A stretch of 43,317 nucleotides of DNA from Caulobacter sp. 32-67-35 (GCA_002280875.1 NCEV01000026.1:1-43317); one strand, 5' to 3'; shown: positions 1 through 8,401, counted from the stretch's first letter. Notes: generated from the letters alone by a model not told the origin. Numbers and translations: made by a program.

Positions 1-533
1 GCCTCGGCCTGACCGCGCTCCTCGGCGCCCAGGCCCGGATAGGCGCCGGCGGTGTCGACAAAGGTCAGGACCGGCAGGTTGAACCGCTCGGCCATGTCCA
101 TCAGGCGCACGGCCTTGCGGTAGCCTTCGGGCCGGGCCATGCCGAAATTGTGCTTCAGCCGCGTGGTCGTATCGTGACCCTTCTCGTGGCCCATGACCAC
201 GACGGGCTGCCCCCGGAACCGGCCCAGGCCCCCGACGATCGCTTGATCGTCCGCGAACTTGCGGTCGCCGCGCAGCTCGACGAACTCCTCGATCAGGCCC
301 GCGACATAATCACGCAGATGGGGCCGCTCGGGATGCCGGGCGACCATGGTCTTCTGCCAGGCGTCGAGGTTGGCATAGGCCTCGACCCGCAACTCTTGGG
401 CGCGGTCGCGCAGGGCCTGGATCTCGCTCTCGAACGCGCCTGGCCCAGCGGTCTCGGAGAGCTTGCTCAGCTCCTCGATCTTGCTTTCCAGATCAGCGAT
501 TGGGCGTTCAAAATCGAGATAGTGAGCGGCCAT
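1..533 (-). CDS. accA: Acetyl-CoA carboxylase carboxyltransferase subunit alpha (N-terminal part)
   Basis: This is the alpha subunit of the carboxyltransferase half of acetyl-CoA carboxylase, which with AccD moves carboxyl from carboxybiotin to acetyl-CoA to make malonyl-CoA, the first committed step of fatty-acid synthesis in the cytoplasm. The first 177 or so codons are visible and the gene runs off the left edge; the family is usually about 320 residues. The N-terminus begins [12 protein letters not shown] followed by a helical segment rich in E, K and L. Further in come [10 protein letters not shown], the GGLGRFRG turn, GHEKG, and the [12 protein letters not shown] and [10 protein letters not shown] motifs typical of AccA. 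The ATG at 531-533 fits the usual family start. accD is not in the window. The upstream region is unusually rich in GANTC sites. Identification is very secure. Confidence 0.96.
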   Translation of the reverse strand, partial: MAAHYLDFERPIADLESKIEELSKLSETAGPGAFESEIQALRDRAQELRVEAYANLDAWQKTMVARHPERPHLRDYVAGLIEEFVELRGDRKFADDQAIVGGLGRFRGQPVVVMGHEKGHDTTTRLKHNFGMARPEGYRKAVRLMDMAERFNLPVLTFVDTAGAYPGLGAEERGQAE

Positions 534-810
534 GGAGTCTCAACGTCGCCGTTTACGAAAGGGTGCGAACCTAGTGGCTGCGCGGGAAAAAGGGAACCGG
601 CTTTGGAACGTTCCCCGGCCGAGCGGATTCATCCCCAGGACCGTCCCCAGATGGATCGCGAGAGAGTCTCTTTTGAAGACTCATTTTCATGGTGAATCGC
701 GACATTTGGTCCTATGGTCGATTCTAGCTGGTCACGAACGAGACCCAGCGCCTGCGGCCCCCGCCCATCGAATGTGGCTCGGACCCGCCTGTAGAGGACG
801 AGGGATCCCC
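534..810. promoter_or_regulatory. Divergent intergenic region with a cluster of six GANTC sites
   Basis: This 277-base spacer lies between accA (minus) and a small plus-strand gene. It contains GANTC at 535-539, 626-630, 664-668, 678-682, 694-698 and 720-724. GANTC is the target of the cell-cycle methyltransferase CcrM in Caulobacter and relatives. The sites at 664 and 678 lie in the arms of a perfect hairpin, GAGTCT (664-669) and AGACTC (677-682) around a 7-base loop. A perfect 10-base palindrome GGAACGTTCC is at 605-614. Promoter hexamers were not confidently placed. A role in methylation-responsive transcription is inference. Confidence 0.6.
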
Positions 811-1011
811 ATGCAGGTGTTCACCTTCTTCTGTGTCGAATCCGACGGTTCTGTTCCGCGTTTCGACGTCGCGACCTACGCTGATGATCAAGCCGCCCGC
901 CGCCGCGCGTTCGAGCTGATCGACATGCATCACCGCTGCGATCTGATCGAGGTGTGGCGCGGCGCGACGCGCGTCTTCGACGTGCCCGCCCAACGCAGCG
1001 TCGCCGCGTGA
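811..1011 (+). CDS. Small hypothetical protein (66 aa)
   Basis: A 66-residue cytoplasmic protein, MQVFTFFCVESDGSVPRF at the N-terminus, with no signal peptide or membrane segment. It looks like a compact alpha/beta fold: a beta-rich start, a helical middle (DDQAARRRAFELID) and a final strand (LIEVWRGATRVF). No function is recognised. The ATG at 811 was preferred over the longer in-frame extension to 532 because the upstream part runs through the GANTC-rich intergenic region and reads as non-coding. A purine-rich stretch, GAGGACGAGGG, lies 8-18 bases upstream and could serve as ribosome binding site. Downstream, an 8-bp inverted repeat (1013-1020 and 1035-1042) separates it from the amidase gene. 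Confidence 0.6.
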   Translation: MQVFTFFCVESDGSVPRFDVATYADDQAARRRAFELIDMHHRCDLIEVWRGATRVFDVPAQRSVAA

Positions 1012-1091
1012 TCGCTGGCGCTCGCCTCTGGCGCCGCCAGCGCCGTCTGACCTAGAGTACTCTGGCGAACTTCACCGCACCGGACATCGGC

Positions 1092-2519
1092 ATGGACTTC
1101 CTGCGGCTCGACGCCCACGACCAGCTCGAGGCGCTGAATGCTGGCCGCATCTCGGCGCTGGACGCCTTGAACTTGGCGATTGCGCGCGCCGACGCCGTTG
1201 GCGGAACCCTGAACGCCGTGGTGGCGCGCCGCCTGGATCTGGCCCGCGATGAAGCCCGTCGGATAGACGAAGCTCGATCGTTAGGCGAGCCGATGGGACG
1301 CCTGGCTGGCCTCCCGATGACCATCAAGGACAGCCTGGACATCGAGGGCCTGCCGGCCTCCGTCGGGCGGGCGAGCCACCTTGACCGCAGAAGCCGAGAC
1401 GCCGATTCCGTCCGGCGCGTCCGCGCCGAAGGGGCGATCGTCTGGGGCCAGACCAATACGCCGATCGACGCCGCGGACTGGCAGACCTTCAACCCGCTTT
1501 ACGGCGTGACCAACAACCCCTGGAACCTGAAGCGTACGCCGGGCGGCTCCTCGGGCGGGTCGGCTGCGGCCCTGGCGGCGGGCATATCGGCGCTGGAGAT
1601 CGGCGCCGATATCGCCGGCTCACTCCGCATCCCCGCCGCCTTCTGCGGCGTCTTCGCTCACAAGCCGACGTTCGGTGCGATATCACAGGCCGGACTGGCG
1701 CCGCCGCAGACCCTCGACCTGGACATGGCCGTGGTCGGCCCGATGGCCCGTTCGGCCAGAGACCTGGAACTGCTGTTCTCGATCCTCAGCCAACGCCCCT
1801 TCACCCCGGCGCCGCCGAAGGACCTGGCGAACGTGCGGATCGGCCTGTGGCTGGACGAACCGGGCTTCGAACTCGATCCGGGGATGCGTCGCGTGATCGA
1901 GCGCTTCGCCAAACAGCTCCAAGACCATGGCGCGATCGTCGAGCCTGCCAGCGGTCCGGTGAGCGGCGGCGAGACGCTTGAGATCTATACCGGGCTTCTC
2001 TACCCGCTGCTCTGGGCCAAGGCTCCAGCGGCGGAAATGGCGCTGTACGAGGCATTGCGAGGCCCCGCTAAGCTGGCGCGGCGGCTTGGCGCTGGCCCGC
2101 TCAGCTGGGCTCAGGGCGTACTCGCCGCGACGGCCCGCTATCGCGACTGGCGGGCGACGGAAGAGCGCCGCGCCGCTCGGATTGAGGCCATAGACACCTT
2201 TTTCACGCGGTTCGACGTGCTGCTGGCGCCCTGCGCCCCGACGCCGGCCTTCGAGCACGACCACGGTCCGCGCCCGACCCGGAAACTGAAGCTCTCGACC
2301 GGCCGGCGGATCGACTATCTCCAGTTGATGAGCTGGCCAGCGTTGGCGACGGTCTGGGGCCTGCCGGCCACGGCCATTCCCGTCGGACTTACCGATGACG
2401 GCCTGCCGGTCGGCGTTCAGCTGATCGGCCCGCGTGACGGCGACGCCCGGACCTTGGGCGTGGCCCGCGCCATCGAAGAGCGGCTTGGCGCATTCCCTGC
2501 CCCACCGCCCTTGTCTTGA
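1092..2519 (+). CDS. Amidase signature family hydrolase
   Basis: A 475-residue member of the amidase signature superfamily, which hydrolyses carboxylic amides or carbamates through a Ser-cisSer-Lys triad. The visible triad candidates are Lys79 (in LPMTIKDSLD), Ser153/Ser154 in the GGSSGGS loop (151-157) and the nucleophile Ser177 in GADIAGSLRIPAAF. A hydrophobic barrel core follows, and the C-terminus (LPATAIPVGLTDDGLPVGVQLIG) is typical of the family. Length is normal. There is no signal peptide, so it is probably cytoplasmic. It stands alone between two small genes, so the substrate cannot be read from context; GatA is unlikely because no GatB or GatC neighbour is present. A 10-bp palindrome AGAGTACTCT lies at 1054-1063, shortly before the start. 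Confidence 0.9.
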   Translation: MDFLRLDAHDQLEALNAGRISALDALNLAIARADAVGGTLNAVVARRLDLARDEARRIDEARSLGEPMGRLAGLPMTIKDSLDIEGLPASVGRASHLDRRSRDADSVRRVRAEGAIVWGQTNTPIDAADWQTFNPLYGVTNNPWNLKRTPGGSSGGSAAALAAGISALEIGADIAGSLRIPAAFCGVFAHKPTFGAISQAGLAPPQTLDLDMAVVGPMARSARDLELLFSILSQRPFTPAPPKDLANVRIGLWLDEPGFELDPGMRRVIERFAKQLQDHGAIVEPASGPVSGGETLEIYTGLLYPLLWAKAPAAEMALYEALRGPAKLARRLGAGPLSWAQGVLAATARYRDWRATEERRAARIEAIDTFFTRFDVLLAPCAPTPAFEHDHGPRPTRKLKLSTGRRIDYLQLMSWPALATVWGLPATAIPVGLTDDGLPVGVQLIGPRDGDARTLGVARAIEERLGAFPAPPPLS

Positions 2520-2600
2520 AGCACTGAAATCGACGCGCTGCGCCCTTGCGCATGGCGCATCGACGCACGAGCTTGGCTGCACGCATCAGGGATTCCGACC

Positions 2601-3023
2601 ATGACCGACACCCCTCGCCCCAACGCCGTCGCCGACGACAGCGGCCATGGCGGCCTGCAGACCTTCGTCACGGCCGGACCGACCAGCCTGGTGGCCGACG
2701 TCAAGGTGGCGGCGGGCGGGCTGGACCTGGGGCCCGATCCGCATGACCTGGTGGCGGCGGGCCTGGCGGCCTGCACCACCATGACCCTGCGCCTCTACGC
2801 CAAGCGCAAGAACTGGCCGCTGGCTGCGGTGCATGTGGAGGTTCGCAGTTCGCGAGAAGCCGACATGACGCCGCCCGAGCGGTTCGACCGCGAGATCACC
2901 CTGGAGGGGGATCTGGACGACGAGCAGCGTCAGCGCCTGATGCAGATCGCCGACATGTGCCCGATCCACCGGCTGTTGACCCAAGGGGCGCGGGTGGCGA
3001 CGACGGTGGGGGTAGCACATTAG
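2601..3023 (+). CDS. OsmC/Ohr family protein
   Basis: A 140-residue OsmC-like protein, the family of thiol-dependent peroxidases that detoxify organic hydroperoxides. The two conserved cysteines are present: Cys58 in LAACTTMTL at the start of the long central helix, and Cys120 in ADMCPIHR. The segment DPHDLVAAGLAACTTMTLR matches the family core. It resembles the YhfA-like branch more than classical Ohr. The ATG at 2601 is preceded by an AGGGA sequence with suitable spacing. It follows the amidase by 81 bases on the same strand and ends beside a palindromic repeat that could act as a transcription end. The family call is secure; the peroxidase role is family knowledge. Confidence 0.9.
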   Translation: MTDTPRPNAVADDSGHGGLQTFVTAGPTSLVADVKVAAGGLDLGPDPHDLVAAGLAACTTMTLRLYAKRKNWPLAAVHVEVRSSREADMTPPERFDREITLEGDLDDEQRQRLMQIADMCPIHRLLTQGARVATTVGVAH

Positions 3024-3134
3024 CTCCTCCCCCTTTGGGGGAGGTGGCCCAGAGGGCCGGAGGGGGCCAGCTCGGCTTAGGCCGCATTGGCCCCCTCAGT
3101 CGCTCCGCGACAGCTCCCCCAGAGGGGGAGCAGC
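3024..3134. repeat. G/C-run palindromic intergenic element, type A, short form
   Basis: A compact intergenic element of stacked hairpins. It has an outer arm CTCCCCCTTTGGGGGAG at the left, a GGCCCAGAGGGCC hairpin, an interrupted GGGGGCCA/TGGCCCCC pair, a GTCGC-tcc-GCGAC hairpin, and a right arm CTCCCCCAGAGGGGGAG. It sits between the convergent OsmC gene and the malyl-CoA-lyase-like gene. A second copy, inverted and with a longer hairpin, is at 35353-35498. Terminator or mRNA-stabilising roles are inferred. Confidence 0.85.
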
Positions 3135-3140
3135 TACCGA

Positions 3141-4190
3141 TCAGAACCCATACAGCTTGGCATACTCCGCATCCTTGCCCGCGATCTGCCGCGCGCAGTC
3201 GACCATCACCTTGGCCTGCTTCCAGGTCGCGTCGTCCTGCATCTTGCCGTCCAGCATGGCGACGCCCGTGCCGTCCGGCATGGCTTCCAGGATGCGCTTG
3301 GCGAAGATCACCTCGTCGGGAGCCGGGCTGAACACTTGCTTGGCGATGGCGATCTGGCTGGGGTGCAGGCTCCAGGCGCCGGCGCAGCCCATCAGGAAGG
3401 CGTTGCGGAACTGCTGCTCGCAGGCGACCGGATCATCGATCGCGCCGAACGGGCCATAGAACGGCTTGATGCCATGGGCGGCGCAGGCGTCGACCATCTT
3501 GGCGAAGGTATAGTGCCACAGGTCCTGCTGCACCGAGGCGCGGGCCGAGCCGTCGGCGTGCGGGTCCTCGATGACGCGATAGCCGGGGTGACCGCCGCCC
3601 ACGCGAGTGGTCTTCATGGCGCGGCTGGCGGCGAGATCCGCCGGGCCCAGTGAAATGCCCTGCATCCGCGGGCTGGCGGCGGCGATGGCCTCGACATTCA
3701 TCACGCCCTCGGCCGTTTCCAGGATGGCGTGCAGCAGGATGGGCCGGGTGACGCCGTGCTTGGCCTCCAGCGAGGCCAGCAGCTGGTCCATATAGAAGAT
3801 GTCCCATGGCCCCTCGACCTTAGGCACCATGATCACGTCGATCTTGTCGCCGGCCTTCTCGACGATGGTCGAGACCTCATCCAGGTGCCAGGGCGAGTTC
3901 AGGCAGTTGATCCGGGTCCAGAAGCCAACGCCCAGGGCCTTGAAGTCGATGGTCCGGGCCATCTCGATCAGACCGGCCAGGGCCGCGCCCTTGGCGTCGG
4001 CGGGGATGGCGTCTTCGAGATTGGCCAGGATCACATCGACGGTCGGCGCGATCTCCGGAACCTTGGCGCGCACCTTGTCCAGATGCGGCGGCACGAAGTG
4101 GATCATGCGCTCCACGCGGGCGGGCAGGTCGCGATAGGGCGCAGGCGCGCCGATGGCCAAGGGTTTGAAAAAGCCTCGCGCGGTCTTCAT
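3141..4190 (-). CDS. HpcH/HpaI aldolase-family lyase, L-malyl-CoA/beta-methylmalyl-CoA lyase-like
   Basis: A 349-residue cytoplasmic enzyme of the HpcH/HpaI aldolase/citrate-lyase beta family, closest in layout to L-malyl-CoA/beta-methylmalyl-CoA lyases, which reversibly split malyl-CoA into acetyl-CoA and glyoxylate. Visible family features are an early substrate-binding region (ERMIHFVPP), an acidic metal-binding motif LANLEDAIP, the strand [12 protein letters not shown], the [13 protein letters not shown] glutamate, and a late [16 protein letters not shown] segment. This length is typical for malyl-CoA lyases rather than for CitE (about 290). The ATG at 4190 has a GGGGAG ribosome binding site in its leader. 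The leader also holds a nested inverted repeat. Isolated on its strand; citramalyl- or other acyl-CoA specificity remains possible. Confidence 0.85.
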   Translation of the reverse strand: MKTARGFFKPLAIGAPAPYRDLPARVERMIHFVPPHLDKVRAKVPEIAPTVDVILANLEDAIPADAKGAALAGLIEMARTIDFKALGVGFWTRINCLNSPWHLDEVSTIVEKAGDKIDVIMVPKVEGPWDIFYMDQLLASLEAKHGVTRPILLHAILETAEGVMNVEAIAAASPRMQGISLGPADLAASRAMKTTRVGGGHPGYRVIEDPHADGSARASVQQDLWHYTFAKMVDACAAHGIKPFYGPFGAIDDPVACEQQFRNAFLMGCAGAWSLHPSQIAIAKQVFSPAPDEVIFAKRILEAMPDGTGVAMLDGKMQDDATWKQAKVMVDCARQIAGKDAEYAKLYGF

Positions 4191-4215
4191 TGGTCGCTCC
4201 CCGTCATTGTCTGGC

Positions 4216-4259
4216 GCGTGACGGGCGCCGAAACCGGCGTCCGCTTTCGACTGTCACGC
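4216..4259 (-). promoter_or_regulatory. Nested inverted repeat in the leader of the malyl-CoA-lyase-like gene
   Basis: Upstream of the lyase start, an outer 7-bp perfect inverted repeat GCGTGAC (4216-4222) and GTCACGC (4253-4259) encloses an inner hairpin CGCCG (4226-4230), AAAC, CGGCG (4235-4239). In the minus-strand transcript this would fold 27-70 bases before the start codon. It could be an operator or a structured leader; no known riboswitch class is recognised. Confidence 0.4.
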
Positions 4260-4342
4260 CCGCTGTTCTTTTCGCAGTTGCGAGAAGATTGCGGCGGCGC
4301 GGCAGAGCCGTCAAGGGCTCAGCTTATCAGCGTTCAGAAACC

Positions 4343-5371
4343 TCAGCCCTTGGGCGCTGGCGCGGGCGGCGGCATGGGCGGGTCATCGGGATCCTCGCGC
4401 TCCAGGTCGCGGGCGGCATCATTGCTGGAGCCGGGCTTGGCGGCCTTGGCCTTGCCCCGGCGGCGGGCGGCGGGTTCCAGCTTGAGGCTGGTCAGGGCGT
4501 CCTCGCCCTCTTCGCCGAACAGGCCGCGCACGCGCACCTCGCGCTGCGGATAGGGAATTTCAACGCCCGCCTCGCGCAGGGCGTCGTCGATGGCCCAGGT
4601 ATAGGCCGCGAAGATCGCCGCCGGGCGGCGCACCGCCTCGACCGTGGGCCAGACGATCAGCTCGAACTTCAGGGCGTGCTCTCCATAGCCGACCAGCCAC
4701 ACCTGGGTGCGGCGCACGGCGTCGTCGGGCGAGGTGAAGGGCACGCTCCTGGCCGCCTTCAAGACCGCCTCGCGCACCTTCTGCTTGTCGACGCCGAAGG
4801 CGGTGACGAAGGGCACCCGGATGCGGCGGTTGGTGTTGCGCAGGGTCCAGTTGATGACCAGGTCATTGACCAGCACCGAATTGGGCACGATCACGTCGGT
4901 GCTGTCATTGGTGCGAATGCGGGTGGCGCGGGGCCCTACCTCATGCACCACGCCGCGATGGCCGCTGGGCAATTCGACGAAATCGCCCACCGCCACCAGC
5001 CGTTCGAACACCAGCGAAATGCCCGAGGCGAAGTCCTTGACCATGCCCTGCAGGCCCAGACCCACGCCCACGCCCAGGGCGCCGGCGAACACTGCCAGCG
5101 AGGTCAGGTCCAGACCCATGGTCGACAGGCCGGCCACGAACCCGATGATGACCATGCCGTAGGTCAGCACCTTCTCGACGATGTACAGCGAGGCGGCGCT
5201 GCCGGCCGCCCGGGCCCTCAGGCGCTGCAAGCCGGCCGAGGTCAGGCGGGCGGCGAACAGGGCCACGATGATGATCATCAGGGCCGCAGCCAGGCCGCCG
5301 ACCGTCACCGAGGCCTTGCCCAGCTTGACCAGCTCGAAGGTGTCCAGGCGTTCCAGAGGATTCTCGACCAT
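4343..5371 (-). CDS. MscS-family mechanosensitive ion channel
   Basis: A 342-residue small-conductance mechanosensitive channel that would open under membrane tension to release solutes during hypo-osmotic shock. Three N-terminal membrane segments are visible (about residues 21-42, 65-82 and 86-112). The third is the glycine/alanine-rich pore helix, SLAVFAGALGVGVGLGLQGM, followed by the MscS beta domain (VAVGDFVELPSGHRGVVHEVG, TRIRTNDSTDVIVPNS) and an alpha/beta C-terminal domain. The tail is low-complexity, basic then proline-rich (DDPPMPPPAPAPKG). ATG at 5371 was chosen; a GTG three codons upstream (5380) is an alternative. It is 33 bases downstream of the symporter gene on the same strand, so the two may be cotranscribed. 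Confidence 0.92.
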   Translation of the reverse strand: MVENPLERLDTFELVKLGKASVTVGGLAAALMIIIVALFAARLTSAGLQRLRARAAGSAASLYIVEKVLTYGMVIIGFVAGLSTMGLDLTSLAVFAGALGVGVGLGLQGMVKDFASGISLVFERLVAVGDFVELPSGHRGVVHEVGPRATRIRTNDSTDVIVPNSVLVNDLVINWTLRNTNRRIRVPFVTAFGVDKQKVREAVLKAARSVPFTSPDDAVRRTQVWLVGYGEHALKFELIVWPTVEAVRRPAAIFAAYTWAIDDALREAGVEIPYPQREVRVRGLFGEEGEDALTSLKLEPAARRRGKAKAAKPGSSNDAARDLEREDPDDPPMPPPAPAPKG

Positions 5372-5404
5372 GGGCGGCACTGTGTGCCGCGCCGCGCGGC
5401 GGGA

Positions 5405-6679
5405 TCAAGAGGGCGGGCACCCTTTGTAGACCTCGACGTCGATCTCTTTCTCCCAGCGCCCCACGGCGGTCGCCACGGCCAGGTCCGCCGTGACATTGGG
5501 CACGGTGCGGATCATGTCCAGCACCCGGTCAAACGGCAGGATGAAGCCGACGATCAGGGCGGTCTGCTCGGGCCCGATGCCGATCGAGCCCAATACGGCG
5601 GCCAGGATGAACAGCGAGCCCGACGGCACCGGCGCCACGCCCATGGCGACGATGGTGGTGGTCACGGCGATCAGCACATACTGGGCCGGCTCCAGTTGCA
5701 CGCCAAAGGCCTGAACCGCGAACAGGGTCAGCATGGCCACGTACATCGCCGTGCCGTCCATGCCGATGGTCGCGCCCAGCGGCAGGACGGTGGAGGTGAC
5801 CGGCGGCTTGATGCCCAGATTATCCTCGGCCACCCGGATCGCGACCGGCAGGCTGGCCGAGCTGGACGCGGTGGAAAAACCCACCAGCATGGCGTCGATG
5901 ATCCCCCTGAAGAACGGGACCACCGGCAGCCAGGCCATCAGCCGTACAATACCCCCATGCACGATCAGGGTCTGGAGCAGCGAGCCGGCGATCACGCACG
6001 CCGCCAGCCGCGCCACATTGATGAAGGTCTCGGGCCCGTTGGTCCCCATGACCACGGCGATCAGGGCGAAGACGCCCAGCGGCGCGGTCTCCATCACGAA
6101 GCCGACCAGTTTCAGCATCACCTCCGTGCCCGATTTCAGCAGGACGGCGACAGGCTTGCCCGCCTCGCCGGCCACGATCACGCCCGCGCCGATCATCACC
6201 GCGAAGAAGATGATCGCCAGGGTCTCGCCCTCGGCCAGGGCCTTGATGGGGTTCAGCGGCACGATGCCGATAAAGATCTCGGCCGGCGACTTGGGCGTGC
6301 CCACCGCCTGCGGGGCGACATTGGCGAAGTCGGCGCCCAGGCCCGGCTGGAACAGGCTCGCGCAGATCAGGCCCACCACGACGGCCAGGAACACGGTCAG
6401 GAAGTACATCGAGATGGTCTTGACCCCGATGCCGCCCAGCCGCTTGGGATCGCCCAGCTCGGCCACGCCGGTGGCGATGATCACGAACACCAGCGGCGCC
6501 ACCAGCATCCGGATCAGCCGGATGAACACCTCGCCCACGATCTTCAGACTGGTCGCGCCCTCGCCCCAGACATAGCCGACGACCGCGCCGAGGATCAGGG
6601 CGCCGAGAATACGTTGATAGAGGGGGATGGCGAACCACCAGGCCAAAGGGCCCGGTTTGGCGGGTGTCGGGTCGGTCAT
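5405..6679 (-). CDS. Dicarboxylate/amino acid:cation symporter (DAACS family)
   Basis: A 424-residue inner-membrane symporter of the GltP/DctA type, importing C4-dicarboxylates or acidic amino acids with protons or sodium. About eight hydrophobic segments and two re-entrant loops are visible. The serine-rich motif STASSSASLPVA and the following TVLPLGATIGMDGTAMYV segment are the family's substrate and cation-binding signatures, and PVPSGSLFILAAVL corresponds to the second hairpin loop. The start was placed at 6679 (MTDPTPAKPG); a longer form from 6715 adds a poorly convincing leader. Substrate cannot be fixed from sequence alone. It lies upstream of the MscS gene on the same strand. Confidence 0.93.
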   Translation of the reverse strand: MTDPTPAKPGPLAWWFAIPLYQRILGALILGAVVGYVWGEGATSLKIVGEVFIRLIRMLVAPLVFVIIATGVAELGDPKRLGGIGVKTISMYFLTVFLAVVVGLICASLFQPGLGADFANVAPQAVGTPKSPAEIFIGIVPLNPIKALAEGETLAIIFFAVMIGAGVIVAGEAGKPVAVLLKSGTEVMLKLVGFVMETAPLGVFALIAVVMGTNGPETFINVARLAACVIAGSLLQTLIVHGGIVRLMAWLPVVPFFRGIIDAMLVGFSTASSSASLPVAIRVAEDNLGIKPPVTSTVLPLGATIGMDGTAMYVAMLTLFAVQAFGVQLEPAQYVLIAVTTTIVAMGVAPVPSGSLFILAAVLGSIGIGPEQTALIVGFILPFDRVLDMIRTVPNVTADLAVATAVGRWEKEIDVEVYKGCPPS

Positions 6680-6855
6680 GCGAAGGGTCCGGTCAGACTG
6701 AGGCGTCCAGAGCATGGCGCGTCGCGGCGATGGTCAAGTCTGGATGGCTTACTGACGAGGGGCCTGACCCCGACCGCCACCCAATGGAGCGCGGCCATGT
6801 TGATGAGCGACAGTCGCGCCTCTAGCGTCGCACTAGATTGTGTGGAGATGCTTTT

Positions 6856-7323
6856 ATGGAATTCCCGAGGGGACGCCTTGACCTCTATCTCACCGAGATT
6901 GGAGAACCTGCGGACAATGACCTTCGGATCGTGGTGCTACAGGCGGATGCTAGAGGGCCCATCGAGAGCACGGAGGTTGGCGAGGCGCGGCGCATAATGC
7001 CAGCCGAAGCTAGCCCAGCCATCGAACTCGTTTGGTACGACTATGTCGCCTATGCCATGCGCAGCGAAAGCTATGCGCGTCTCGAAGACGAAGAACCACT
7101 CAGCAAGGACAGCTTCACTGTCAAATACGACTCGGCTTTTCTGACCTATGTAAGAGCATCAACTTTCGCGACCGACGAGTTTCCTGGCCCTCTCACGCAT
7201 TGGAGCCTGGATACGCTGAACCACTGCTTGGACGTCGTCAGTACGTCGCCGCCGGAAGTACGAGTTCTGGACGTCGCGGAACGACCGCGTGGGCCGACAA
7301 GCCAGAATTGGGCCAAGAACTAG
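6856..7323 (+). CDS. Hypothetical protein of lower GC content (155 aa)
   Basis: A 155-residue soluble protein of unknown function, acidic, with no signal peptide or membrane helix. The central part (ELVWYDYVAYAMRSESY) and C-terminal part (YVRASTFATDEFPGPLTHW, LNHCLDVVS) look like conserved blocks. They resemble an uncharacterised small family I remember only as hypothetical proteins. The ATG at 6856 is favoured over the upstream ATG at 6838 because GGAG at 6844-6847 gives a well-spaced ribosome binding site. Base composition is clearly lower than its neighbours: three 60-base lines counted within it gave 62, 48 and 53 percent GC, while surrounding genes are near 70. This suggests horizontal acquisition. 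It converges on the dipeptide epimerase gene. Confidence 0.7.
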   Translation: MEFPRGRLDLYLTEIGEPADNDLRIVVLQADARGPIESTEVGEARRIMPAEASPAIELVWYDYVAYAMRSESYARLEDEEPLSKDSFTVKYDSAFLTYVRASTFATDEFPGPLTHWSLDTLNHCLDVVSTSPPEVRVLDVAERPRGPTSQNWAKN

Positions 7324-7332
7324 CAGAGGCAG

Positions 7333-8358
7333 TTAGAGCCACAGCCCCTCGGCATCGACACCATCCCCCCAGAACCCGGCGGCCGGCGGCGTGATCACAC
7401 CGCCCTCGACCCGCAAACCGCCGGGGTGATCCACCGCCAGCCACCACGGTCCGTCGAGGTCGGCGAACTGGCAGGCGCCGGCCAGATGCAGGGCCGGGGC
7501 GATGCCCAGCGACGAGGCCACCATGCAGCCGGTCATCAGCTGGAAACCCAGCGCCCGGGCCTGTTCCAGCATCCGCACCGCCTCGGAAAACCCGCCCGTC
7601 TTGTCCAGCTTGAGGTTCACGGCCTGATAGCGGCTGCGCAGCGCGGCGAGATCGCCGCCCACATGCACCGACTCATCGGCGCAGATCACGTAGGGCGGGT
7701 CATAGCCGTCCAGCGCCCCATCGGCGTCGGCCGGCAGGGGTTGCTCGACCAGGGCGATCGGCAGGTCGGCCAGCAGGGCGCGCAGGCCGTGGAGGATCTC
7801 GAACGTCCAGCCCTCATTGGGATCGACGATGAAGCGGGCGTTTGGCGCGGCGGCGGCCACGGCGCGCAGGCGGGCGGCGGGGTCTTCGGCCGAGAGCTTG
7901 ATCTTGATCAGCGGCGCGTCGGCCACGGCCCGGGCGGCGGCGGCCATGGCCTCGGGCGCGTCCAGGCTGACGGTGACGGCGGTCACCAGTGAAGCCGGGA
8001 CCGGCAGGCCGGTGGCCTCGGCCACACTGACGCCGGTGAGCTTGGCCCGCAGGTCCCACAGGGCGCAGTCCAGAGCGTTACGCGCTGCGCCGGGAGCCAA
8101 CACGGCAAGAGCAGCGCCGTGATCGATATTGCCCTCCCCGTCCCGTTGCAACACGGCCAAAACGGGTTTCAGCTGTGCGAGGACGCCCGCCACGGTCTCG
8201 TCATAGCGGGCATAGGGCACGCTCTCGCCGCGTCCGATGTGGTCGCCGGAGCGGACCTCGACCACCACGACCTCGGCGGCGGTCTTGACCCCGCGCGAGA
8301 TGCGGAACGGGGCCTTCAGCGGGTGATGGACAGCGCGGGCGGAGACGGACAGCGACAT
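7333..8358 (-). CDS. Enolase-superfamily dipeptide epimerase (L-Ala-D/L-Glu epimerase-like)
   Basis: A 341-residue enolase-superfamily enzyme of the muconate-lactonising subgroup, most like L-Ala-D/L-Glu epimerases, which act on dipeptides from murein turnover. The catalytic set is visible: KxK at Lys152 and Lys154, metal ligands Asp179 (in DPNEGW), Glu205 (VEQPLP) and Asp228 (ADES), the opposite-face lysine at about 250 in NLKLDK, and the DLDGP motif at 300-304 that binds the dipeptide amino end in characterised epimerases. Length is normal. A related group of N-acetyl-glutamate racemases shares this architecture, so the exact substrate is uncertain. It follows a small membrane-protein gene by 43 bases on the same strand. 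Confidence 0.88.
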   Translation of the reverse strand: MSLSVSARAVHHPLKAPFRISRGVKTAAEVVVVEVRSGDHIGRGESVPYARYDETVAGVLAQLKPVLAVLQRDGEGNIDHGAALAVLAPGAARNALDCALWDLRAKLTGVSVAEATGLPVPASLVTAVTVSLDAPEAMAAAARAVADAPLIKIKLSAEDPAARLRAVAAAAPNARFIVDPNEGWTFEILHGLRALLADLPIALVEQPLPADADGALDGYDPPYVICADESVHVGGDLAALRSRYQAVNLKLDKTGGFSEAVRMLEQARALGFQLMTGCMVASSLGIAPALHLAGACQFADLDGPWWLAVDHPGGLRVEGGVITPPAAGFWGDGVDAEGLWL

Positions 8359-8401
8359 GGGCCAAGGCTTGTCACTGTTCGCCGAGGTTGGCGAGACCCT
8401 C

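Noticed and set aside
532-810. N-terminal extension of the small gene starting at 811, or a gene at 150-695
   Set aside because: The first runs through the GANTC-rich intergenic region, the second is antisense to accA; neither has family-like sequence.
1013-1042. 8-bp inverted repeat CGCTGGCG/CGCCAGCG after the small gene as an intrinsic terminator
   Set aside because: Large loop and no T-run follow it; recorded only as a dyad.
1092-2519. GatA, the glutamyl-tRNA amidotransferase subunit
   Set aside because: No gatB or gatC neighbours, and the C-terminal sequence is of the general amidase type.
4190-6997. 935-codon plus-strand open frame opposite the MscS and symporter genes
   Set aside because: Low-complexity translation (His/Gln/Gly/Asp-rich) and complete overlap with two well-identified minus-strand genes.
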